NCBI GenBank assembly: GCA_003445095.1
Contig: DLVS01000611.1
Coordinates: 1 to 9,398, forward strand
Length of the DNA: 9,398 bases
Direction: 5' to 3'
DNA from: Verrucomicrobiales bacterium
GTDB taxonomy: Bacteria; Verrucomicrobiota; Verrucomicrobiia; Limisphaerales; UBA9464
In this document: positions 1 to 5,107 of the stretch, piece by piece
Position numbering within the stretch: position 1 is the first letter of the stretch
Layout of the letters: each line of letters opens with the position of its first letter
Made by a program: the position numbers and the translations under genes
The notes under the pieces: model-generated
The model's input: the letters and a program-made list of their open reading frames with translations, nothing else
Told to the model about the DNA's origin: nothing
The model's database searches: none

Positions 1-343
1 CCAGACCTTCGTCAACCACTCTCTGTGGGTACGCCCGGCAGAAAAGATGGTGGAACGATGTTTTCGGCGGGACGCCGAAAACAACACGCCGGAGGCGTAT
101 GCTCCCCAGTTCCCGCCCTCACCGGCAGACGCCAATTTCGGAATTCGGGTTCAATCGGTCGCAGTCTGCCGCTGCATTCCGGGCGGCCAATTGGCGTTCC
201 AGTGGCGAAGTCTTTCGGAAGTCCGCCGTGCTGCCCTGGAGCGGAGCCGCCGCCACCAGCTTCGGGAGCTGCGGCGTATTTGGGGCTCCCCATTGCCACT
301 GGGGAATTCCTTGGGCATAACCGCGCGGTCTCAGCGACAAAAC
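1..343. other. Gene-free leader with small palindromes
   Basis: I see no convincing gene in this stretch. Open frames exist on both strands, but their translations are low-complexity, Pro/Arg/Ser-rich shadows without domain-like patterns. It holds two adjacent short hairpins (61-81 and 86-98). It also holds a wider inverted repeat, TTCCAGTGGC at 197-206 against GCCACTGG at 295-302. The sequence CTTGGGC at 310-316 is one base off a GTTGGGC integron core and lies 27 bases before the next gene. This could be a degenerate recombination site of the kind seen further on, but the left core is not clear. Confidence 0.4.
61..98. repeat. Two adjacent hairpins, both with GGA loops
   Basis: TTTTCGGCG (61-69) pairs perfectly with CGCCGAAAA (73-81) across a GGA loop. 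Five bases later ACGCC (86-90) pairs with GGCGT (94-98), again across GGA. Neither is followed by a T tract on the plus strand. Dispersed palindromic filler is the simplest reading. GGA in a hairpin loop is also the shape bound by CsrA/RsmA proteins, but nothing else here supports that. Confidence 0.5.
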
Positions 344-517
344 ATGTGGTTCGCCAAGAAGCATAATCCAGAAGAGCACCGCTACTACCTTCTTCCGGGA
401 CAGGGGCGCAGCAATCGCCGGAAGCGGAGACAGCAGTTTGTGGCGGCGCTCATCGCTGGAGCCTTCTTCGCTGCCGTCATCGGCGCGGTGATGTGGTTCA
501 TGAACAACCTCCGATAG
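344..517 (+). CDS. Small single-pass membrane protein, 57 aa
   Basis: The function is not recognised. The start at 344 is chosen because upstream codons in the same frame translate to low-complexity sequence, while from MWFAKKHNPEE onward the protein is well structured. Residues 1-20 are polar, with a tyrosine pair. Residues 22-30 form a strongly basic block (GRSNRRKRRQ). Residues 32-53 form one hydrophobic helix rich in Ala, Phe and Val. By the positive-inside rule the N-terminus should be cytoplasmic and the very short C-terminus outside. There is no clear Shine-Dalgarno sequence. The gene sits 27 bases after an integron-core-like heptamer and 31 bases before an attC-like left core, so it may be a gene cassette. 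It could equally be a small conserved chromosomal gene bordering the array. Confidence 0.6.
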   Translation: MWFAKKHNPEEHRYYLLPGQGRSNRRKRRQQFVAALIAGAFFAAVIGAVMWFMNNLR

Positions 518-532
518 CGGTCGTTGACCGCT
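516..532. other. Perfect 7-bp hairpin overlapping a stop codon
   Basis: AGCGGTC (516-522) and GACCGCT (526-532) are perfect inverted repeats around a GTT loop, beginning inside the TAG stop of the 57-aa gene. No T tract follows, so it is not a standard intrinsic terminator. It may act as an mRNA-end structure. Confidence 0.45.
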
Positions 533-547
533 TGAAGTGCATGGCCA

Positions 548-622
548 CGACTAACCCGACGATTCCGCTCCAGGGAACCGCACCAGGCGATTTTCCTCCA
601 GGTCGCCCTGTCCAGTGATTGG
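548..622 (+). repeat. Degenerate attC-like site
   Basis: The left arm carries a TAAC core (CTAAC at 549-553), then the block GCTCCAGGGAACCGCACC. That block closely resembles GCTCCAGTGAACGCGCC in the clear site at 2231. The right arm, GGTCGCCCTGTCCAGTG, can partly pair with it (AGGG/CCCT, then ACC/GGT with a bulge). The expected GTTRRRY right core is represented only by ATTGGGT at 616-622, which lacks the invariant G. The spacing between two plus-strand ORFs fits an attC site, but the right end is uncertain. Confidence 0.35.
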
Positions 623-926
623 GTGCGGGTCACATGTCGCGATTATCTTCGACGACCATGTCCGGCTTCACGGGAGCGTGGAGCATCTTTGGCGGCAGTT
701 GCGAGAGGCTGGTTACACTGAACGACTGTTCATCGATGAGTGGAGCTATTTAGCGATCAGGTTTGAGTCCGGCACTCCGTACAACAAGAACATCTCGCTT
801 CTGACCCTTCTTTCTCTTCTGAACGATTTGGGCATTCCGTTCGCCGAGGACTATACAGTTGTGGTCACCAGGGGAGTTCATGCGAGCGCTTCCGAGTGGA
901 CTTGTCCTTCGGAAGGCGTTTCGTAG
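615..926 (+). CDS. Hypothetical protein, up to 103 aa
   Basis: The family is not recognised. The frame opens with GTG at 615. Another GTG at 678 would give an 82-residue protein beginning VEHLWRQLREAGY. No ATG start lies in frame before the conserved-looking part. The stretch from about residue 22 to 80 has the alternation of charged and hydrophobic residues typical of a folded protein: a predicted amphipathic helix (HLWRQLREAGY), a Trp/Tyr-containing strand, then a leucine-rich helix (ISLLTLLSLLNDLGIPF). The last 20 residues are less convincing. No signal peptide or membrane segment is seen. It lies between an attC-like site at 548-622 and the clear one at 985-1080, as an integron cassette gene would. 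If the cassette begins near 617, the true start may be the later GTG, or the gene may be 5' truncated. Confidence 0.45.
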   Translation: MIGCGSHVAIIFDDHVRLHGSVEHLWRQLREAGYTERLFIDEWSYLAIRFESGTPYNKNISLLTLLSLLNDLGIPFAEDYTVVVTRGVHASASEWTCPSEGVS

Positions 927-984
927 CATCACTGCTAAATCTCTGAGTACCGGAGATCGGAGTTGCAGAGTCCATGAACCAGCG

Positions 985-1080
985 GCGTAACAACCATGCT
1001 GCTGCAGTGCACGCGCCGGTTGTGCTTCGGTTCGATTTTCTGCACGCTCGGCGGCGCTTCATTGAGCAGCGCCGTTAGCC
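985..1080 (+). repeat. attC-type integron recombination site
   Basis: This 96-bp imperfect inverted repeat starts with GCGTAAC (985-991) and ends with GTTAGCC (1074-1080). These resemble the RYYYAAC and GTTRRRY core boxes with one deviation each. The left-arm block from 998 (GCTGCT, then CAGTGCACGCGCC) pairs with the right-arm block (GGCGCTTCATTGAGCAGC), giving about 16 pairs interrupted by single unpaired bases. Such extrahelical bases are the hallmark of attC sites folded as single-stranded DNA. From base 998 the sequence matches the site at 2231-2323 at about 64 of 83 positions without gaps. It follows a gene stop by 58 bases and precedes the next ATG by 19. Confidence 0.65.
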
Positions 1081-1099
1081 GTTTTAGCATTTTGCGATT

Positions 1100-1495
1100 A
1101 TGAAAACCACCATCTTTGCACTGGCTCTAGCTTGCGCCTTATTACGCGGCATTGCCGCAGACGCACCAAAACCCACCGACCAAGCGAGCATCCAAGGGAT
1201 CTGGCTGGCGCAAACAGAAAGTCAAAACGGCCAAAAAAGGAACGTGGCTTACCAGTATGTCTTCAGAGGAGATAAACTTACCTTCAAAGACGAGAGTGGA
1301 AAGGAGACGAAGTATTCGTTCAAGTTGGACACTGCCAGCAACCTCAAGCTCCTTGTTATTCAGCCAGCGGAGTCGCTTACCAATTCGACGCCCGTCAGTG
1401 TTGCATATGAGTTGGTGGGAGATTCGTTGACGATTGTGGTCGCCGCTCCTGGTTCTCGCCCACAGAAATATCAGACAAAAACGATCAGGAGTTGA
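1100..1495 (+). CDS. Exported TIGR03067-like (lipocalin-like) protein
   Basis: This 131-residue protein has a Sec-type signal peptide: MKTT, a hydrophobic core at about residues 5-15, and a likely cut after the IAA or ADA region (residues 19-22). The mature part matches the pattern of the TIGR03067 domain known from Planctomycetes and Verrucomicrobia. It has an opening IQGIW, a central FRGDKLTFKDESGKE strand pair, FKLD, then YELVGDSLTIVVAAPGSRP near the end, close to the family's 'Y.l.GD.L.......RP' signature. The fold is probably a small beta-barrel; the molecular role is unknown. ATG at 1100 is the only start that keeps the signal peptide, and no Shine-Dalgarno sequence precedes it. It lies directly after an attC-type site, so it is likely cassette cargo. 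It is followed by almost 400 gene-free bases. Confidence 0.8.
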   Translation: MKTTIFALALACALLRGIAADAPKPTDQASIQGIWLAQTESQNGQKRNVAYQYVFRGDKLTFKDESGKETKYSFKLDTASNLKLLVIQPAESLTNSTPVSVAYELVGDSLTIVVAAPGSRPQKYQTKTIRS

Positions 1496-1607
1496 TTATT
1501 TGTAAGCGAAAGAGTCCATGAGAACGCCGAACACCACAGCGGAATAGGTCGGGCGGAGAGGGTAGGAATGGAGATGAGCGGTGAATCGCCCGACTTCATT
1601 CTGCGGC

Positions 1608-1633
1608 CCACCTTCGCCAAGGCTTCGGCGACG
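1608..1633. repeat. REP-like palindrome
   Basis: TCGCC (1614-1618) and GGCGA (1627-1631) form a short stem around AAGGCTTC, with nested GCC/GGC pairing options. In the plus frame it reads PTFAKASA. I recall that peptide string as a recurring false translation of a dispersed palindromic repeat in bacterial genomes. That recollection is unchecked. Confidence 0.4.
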
Positions 1634-1789
1634 TAAATTGGACGGAGCCGCGGTTGGAGAATCGGCCAACTTGCATCACCGCAGTGATGGGCGATCCCCA
1701 AGTCAAGATGGCGTGCCACAAAACCAGCGGAGACCTACCTTAAAATGCTGTCCACACGCCACCGCAGAAACGGCGCCGCGCCGGCTCGG

Positions 1790-1859
1790 CGAAGTTATTC
1801 ACCGTCGTCCTGGCCGGGCTGTCCTTCCGGCCCAGCCGTCCGCCGGTTTAATAACTTCG
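1790..1859. repeat. 70-bp imperfect inverted repeat
   Basis: CGAAGTTATT (1790-1799) is perfectly mirrored by AATAACTTCG (1850-1859). Inside, ACCG/CGGT-type blocks and GGCCGG (1812-1817) against CCGGCC (1827-1832) extend the fold into one long cruciform with bulges. No T tract adjoins it. It may be the central stem of the attC site that should end at 1884, or a separate MITE-like or structural element. Confidence 0.5.
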
Positions 1860-1877
1860 GATTACCATACATGTAGC

Positions 1878-1884
1878 GTTAGGC
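1878..1884 (+). repeat. Isolated integron-type core heptamer GTTAGGC
   Basis: GTTAGGC is a full match to the GTTRRRY right core of attC sites and stands 12 bases before the next ATG, the same layout as at 1074-1080. A clear left core was not found; the best is ACCTACC near 1735, one mismatch from RYYYAAC and about 150 bases away. A heptamer this degenerate occurs by chance about once per kilobase, so position is the main support. Confidence 0.35.
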
Positions 1885-1896
1885 ATCACCAATCGT

Positions 1897-2223
1897 ATGG
1901 AAACCCCACCCCTGCTTCCTCCGGAGAAGAAATCAAGACAATGGAGCATTGGCGAGTTGCAAGCAATGCGAGCAGCTTGGCGCTTTATGGTCGGACTAGG
2001 TTCGCTTGCAATCGTTGTCACCGTTGGTCTTTTGATTCTCTTCCTGAATTTATCGCCAGAGCAGAAGAGCAACGATGTTCACAAGCACGACGTGATGACT
2101 GGGATTGTCGTTTTGACAGTTGCAGCGGCCTTCGTGGTATCTGGATGGAAGCTGCGCGCGTACTTGAGGAAATGCGAGCATGAGACGGGTCAGTCATCAA
2201 AACCATTTGGATGGATGCCATGA
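1897..2223 (+). CDS. Small two-helix membrane protein, 108 aa
   Basis: The family is not recognised. The protein opens with a Pro/Lys-rich cytoplasmic-looking tail (METPPLLPPEKKSRQ). A hydrophobic helix follows at about residues 30-51 (MVGLGSLAIVVTVGLLILFL), then a short polar loop with Lys, His and Asp (about 52-66). A second helix spans about 67-84, and a basic polar C-terminus completes it (KLRAYLRKCEHE and onward). Two helices put both ends on the same side, probably the cytoplasm. The ATG at 1897 is 12 bases after a GTTAGGC core, and the stop is 7 bases before the attC-type site at 2231. A gene ending almost on top of its recombination site is classic for an integron cassette. No Shine-Dalgarno sequence is visible. 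Confidence 0.7.
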   Translation: METPPLLPPEKKSRQWSIGELQAMRAAWRFMVGLGSLAIVVTVGLLILFLNLSPEQKSNDVHKHDVMTGIVVLTVAAAFVVSGWKLRAYLRKCEHETGQSSKPFGWMP

Positions 2224-2230
2224 GCCTGAT

Positions 2231-2323
2231 GCCCAACCAGGCTGCTCCAGTGAACGCGCCGATTGCGCGTCGGTTTCAGGCTCTGCACTCTCGACGGCAC
2301 GTCACTGAGCAGCGGCGTTGCCT
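2231..2323 (+). repeat. attC-type integron recombination site, end of array
   Basis: The left core GCCCAAC (2231-2237) fits RYYYAAC exactly. The left arm GCTGCTCCAGTGAACG (2241-2256) pairs with the right arm CGTCACTGAGCAGC (2300-2313): 14 pairs broken only by one extra C and one extra A on the left side, as expected for attC extrahelical bases. The right core is GTTGCCT (2317-2323), keeping GTT but not the usual RRRY. In an array's last site the bases after G come from the flanking DNA, so this deviation suits a terminal position. The site is homologous to the one at 985-1080. The next gene's stop, on the opposite strand, lies 20 bases away. Confidence 0.68.
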
Positions 2324-2343
2324 TGGCGCGCCGTCGCCGTTCA

Positions 2344-3195
2344 TCACTTCCGGGAACCTCGATCAAGCTGACGCCGGCAGGCCGAAAGGATCGATTTCCA
2401 ATGCGCGCGCAGAAACGCCGGCTGCCGCAACGCTTCCCGCGCGTACTTGCGTCCCGCCAACGACAGGTCGAGACGCGCGTGGATCAGCATCTCGTCGCGG
2501 TTGTTGGCGAGTGTCAGCACCTCCAAATCGGGGGCGACAATTTTGGAATCGCCGGCCGACCACAATCCCCTGCTCTGCCGTCCCACCGAGTTCGCAAAAA
2601 CGTAGAAGACCTGATTCTCGAAGGCACGGACGGCGATCCCGTCGCGTCCGCCCCGTTTTGTTTTCGACACGGCGAGGGTATCCAAACCGGCATTGGGATG
2701 AAAAACGATCTGCGCCCCCATCATCACCGGCAGTCGAACCAACTCAGGAAAGCGCCGCTCGTGACAAATGATCGCCGCACAACCAACGCCCTCGATGCGA
2801 AAGAAGGCCAAGGAATTACCCGGAGTGAAAAACTGCGCATCACGCGGGGTGAGATGGATTTTGTGATAGCGAAACGTTTCGCGGCCCCGTCGATTGAAAC
2901 CAACCAACGAATTGAACCACCGTCCACGAGCATAAGTGGGCGACCCAACTAACACGTGGCAGCGGTGCGCTCGCGCCGCTTCGGCAACTGCCACGAGTCC
3001 GGCCTCGATCTCGGAAGCCTTCACTCGCGCGAAGTCCACGGAGTATCCCGTGATGGCGCATTCCGGGAATAGGATAAGATCGCTGCCGCACTGGGCCGCT
3101 TGGGAGATGAGGTGCCGGATGAGCTCGACGTTCTCTCGAAGCGTCGGACGAAACTTCATTTGCGCAGCGGCAACCTGGAGATGCTGGGTCGGCAT
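2344..3195 (-). CDS. Nitrilase-superfamily carbon-nitrogen hydrolase
   Basis: This 283-residue cytoplasmic enzyme belongs to the nitrilase/omega-amidase superfamily (PF00795), which cleaves amide or related C-N bonds through a Glu-Lys-Cys triad. The triad is visible: Glu45 in LILFPECAITGY, Lys112 in RYHKIHLTP, and Cys144 in AAIICHERRFPEL. Family landmarks such as VAAAQM at the N-terminus, VLVGSP and FENQVFYVFANSVG are in the right order, and the length is typical. The start MPTQHLQVAAAQ is chosen because translation further upstream is Arg/Ser-rich and unlike the family. The substrate cannot be told. The basic C-terminal tail (about residues 250-283) is variable in the family. It is transcribed divergently from the CotH-like gene and ends 20 bases from the last attC-type site, so it marks the chromosomal edge of the array. 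Confidence 0.88.
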   Translation of the reverse strand: MPTQHLQVAAAQMKFRPTLRENVELIRHLISQAAQCGSDLILFPECAITGYSVDFARVKASEIEAGLVAVAEAARAHRCHVLVGSPTYARGRWFNSLVGFNRRGRETFRYHKIHLTPRDAQFFTPGNSLAFFRIEGVGCAAIICHERRFPELVRLPVMMGAQIVFHPNAGLDTLAVSKTKRGGRDGIAVRAFENQVFYVFANSVGRQSRGLWSAGDSKIVAPDLEVLTLANNRDEMLIHARLDLSLAGRKYAREALRQPAFLRAHWKSILSACRRQLDRGSRK

Positions 3196-3384
3196 GACCG
3201 GGAGAGAATCCACGGAAAGGCGGGACGCGAGCACCCTGAAAACATTCTGTTTCGAACTTCTCCGATTTCGACAATCCGTGGGCGCCGATAGCCGTGATGT
3301 TTCGCCGGAATGTCCGTTGACTTGGCTGCTTGGCTGGCCGCGGGGCTGGCATTCGGCGGGAAGGACGTTACGGTGCCGTCCGGA

Positions 3385-4962
3385 ATGCGTCCCCGCTCGC
3401 CGAAACCTGGCTCCCGCAAAGCGCTGACCCTGGTCGCCTTGGCGTTCGCCGTCGGGAGCATCGTCTGGTCCATCGGATCGATCCGCCAATGGATGGTGGA
3501 AATGAAGGAGAACCGTCCGTCGGAAGCGCGCAGCCGCCGAGGGCGGGAACCAGAGCCGCGCGAAGAACTAGCACCCACACCGACGAACGCGTTAGCGGCG
3601 CTCGCTTCCCGTCGGTCTACTGCGGCCATCACCAACGGGGCCAGCCTGTTCGACACGACCAATATTTGGACTGTTCATCTGCGCTTCACACCGGCCGAGT
3701 GGGCCGACATCGAGCCGCGGCAGATCGAGCCGCTCGAGCAATCGGGCGGCGGCCGCTTTGAGCTGCGTAATCCGGGTGCGAAGCGCAACGGCTTGGCCGG
3801 GGTCCGTGGGATCGAGTTTGAATGGGTTCATGCCACCGTAGAGTTTGAAGACCGCACATTTGCGGACGCCGCCGTGCGCTACAAAGGCAACGGTACTTAT
3901 TTGCGCTCGCAGCGGATGGCGAAACGCCCCTTCAAGGTGGACCTCAATAAGTTTACCAAGACCAACTCACTTGCCGGCCGGACGACGCTAAATTTCGCCA
4001 ATATGGTTACGGATGATTCGTGCCTACACGACGTCCTGGGTTACGAATTGTACCGCGCTGCGGGTGTGCCGTCACCGCGCACCGCTTATGCGCGCCTCTT
4101 CGTGACCATCGGCGCGACTCCGCCCACCTATCTGGGCTTGTATGCCGTCGTGGAGAATGTGGACGAGTCCTTCGCGGCTGAGCGATTCGGCACCCGTCAG
4201 GGCGTCCTCTTTAAGCCCGTGACCATGGACCTCTTCGCTGACCTGGGAGACAACTGGGCGGCTTACGACGGTATCTATGATCCCAAGGGCAAGTTGACCG
4301 CCGCGCAGTCAGAGCGCGTGATCGAATTCGCCAAACTGCTCGGCCATGCGAACAATGCAACCTTTGCGGCGCGCGTGGGCGAGTTCCTTGAGCTCGATGA
4401 GTTCGCACGCTTTTTGGCCACGACCGTGTTGTTGTCGAGCTACGACGGCTTCCTGAACAACGGGCAAAACTTTTACCTGTGGCTGAGTCCCGACACGCAC
4501 AAGTTCCAGTTCATCCCTTGGGATCTCGATAACGCTTGGGGCAAGTTTGGCGCTGCCGGATCGGTTTCGGACCGCGCGCACGCCAGCATCATGCATCCAT
4601 GGATGAGCTCGCACCGTCTGTTGGAACGAGTCATGGCGGTGCCCGAGTTCAAGTCACTTTACCAGCGAACCCTCCAAGACCTGCTCACGAGAATATTTGT
4701 CCCGGAACGTCTGAACCTTCGCGTGGACGAACTCGCGAGGTTGCTTCGGCCAGTAGTCGTGGAGGAGTCGCCGAGAAAATCCTCTCGCTTTGCGCAGGCG
4801 GTCGACGCGACCAGCCTTGGTGATTCTGCCAACGAGGGCCCTGGATTCGGCCGCAATCGGGCGCCGCATCCGCTGAAGTGGTTCATTAGCGAGCGAGCCG
4901 AATCGGTCCGGGCACAACTGGCAGGGGAAAATAGCGGCGTGCGCCTCGAACGCTGGCGATAA
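3385..4962 (+). CDS. Membrane-anchored CotH-family protein
   Basis: This 525-residue protein has a basic N-terminus (MRPRSPKPGSRK) and one hydrophobic helix (about residues 13-30), followed by a charged, Pro-rich linker (about 40-80). The helix should anchor it with the rest outside the cytoplasm. From about residue 95 it follows the CotH kinase domain (PF08757). It has HLRFTPAEW, then RYKGNGTYLRS (165-175) with KRPFKVDLNKF, an NFANMVTDDSCLHDVLGYEL block, LGLYAVVENVDESF, and the C-terminal DGFLNNGQNFYLW plus IPWDLDNAWG (377-386). In Bacillus, CotH phosphorylates spore-coat proteins as an atypical kinase. In non-sporulating bacteria these secreted relatives have no settled role. ATG at 3385 is preferred; an in-frame ATG at 3310 adds 25 residues but weakens the basic-then-hydrophobic layout. 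Confidence 0.85.
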   Translation: MRPRSPKPGSRKALTLVALAFAVGSIVWSIGSIRQWMVEMKENRPSEARSRRGREPEPREELAPTPTNALAALASRRSTAAITNGASLFDTTNIWTVHLRFTPAEWADIEPRQIEPLEQSGGGRFELRNPGAKRNGLAGVRGIEFEWVHATVEFEDRTFADAAVRYKGNGTYLRSQRMAKRPFKVDLNKFTKTNSLAGRTTLNFANMVTDDSCLHDVLGYELYRAAGVPSPRTAYARLFVTIGATPPTYLGLYAVVENVDESFAAERFGTRQGVLFKPVTMDLFADLGDNWAAYDGIYDPKGKLTAAQSERVIEFAKLLGHANNATFAARVGEFLELDEFARFLATTVLLSSYDGFLNNGQNFYLWLSPDTHKFQFIPWDLDNAWGKFGAAGSVSDRAHASIMHPWMSSHRLLERVMAVPEFKSLYQRTLQDLLTRIFVPERLNLRVDELARLLRPVVVEESPRKSSRFAQAVDATSLGDSANEGPGFGRNRAPHPLKWFISERAESVRAQLAGENSGVRLERWR

Positions 4963-5043
4963 TCCAAGACTCTGGGGTTCAAGGATGGCCTTGAGTGGGT
5001 GGTTTTTCCTCAAAGGATTCAGGCGTGTTGTTGTTGGGGAGAA

Positions 5044-5073
5044 GGGCCGCGCCGTCGGACCGCGGCGCGACCC
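5044..5073. terminator. Strong GC hairpin between convergent genes
   Basis: GGGCCGCGCCG (5044-5054) pairs with CGGCGCGACCC (5063-5073) at 10 of 11 positions around an 8-base loop. It lies between the ends of the plus-strand CotH-like gene and the minus-strand sulfatase. Its position suggests a shared bidirectional terminator, though neither side has a good T tract. Confidence 0.5.
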
Positions 5074-5107
5074 ATGGAGTACTGATCGTGTTTGCAGAAA
5101 GTTTGCC

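Larger units (their letters stand above)
1496..1877. other. Gene-free, palindrome-rich cassette spacer
   Basis: No convincing gene is present; the plus-strand frame at 1581-2183 is Arg/Pro/Ser-rich and runs into the next real gene. The stretch holds a REP-like palindrome (1614-1631) and a long imperfect inverted repeat (1790-1859). A typical integron cassette carries only a short 3' tail before its attC site. This spacer is therefore oversized and may contain the remains of an eroded or non-coding cassette. Confidence 0.5.

Noticed and set aside
187..316. Candidate attC site before the 57-aa gene
   Set aside because: There is an inverted repeat around CCAGTGGC and a CTTGGGC end, but the left core and extrahelical-base pattern are too weak to call it a site.
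1581..2183. 200-codon plus-strand frame
   Set aside because: Low-complexity composition, crosses palindromic repeats, and overlaps the better-supported two-helix membrane gene in another frame.
2263..2952. Plus-strand open frames over the nitrilase
   Set aside because: Antisense shadows of a gene with a clear Glu-Lys-Cys triad, though the first begins within the attC-type site.
3196..3489. N-terminal extension of the nitrilase to a start at 3489
   Set aside because: The extra 98 residues are Arg/Ser/Gly-rich, unlike the family, and overlap the divergent CotH-like gene. The family N-terminus begins at the ATG at 3195.
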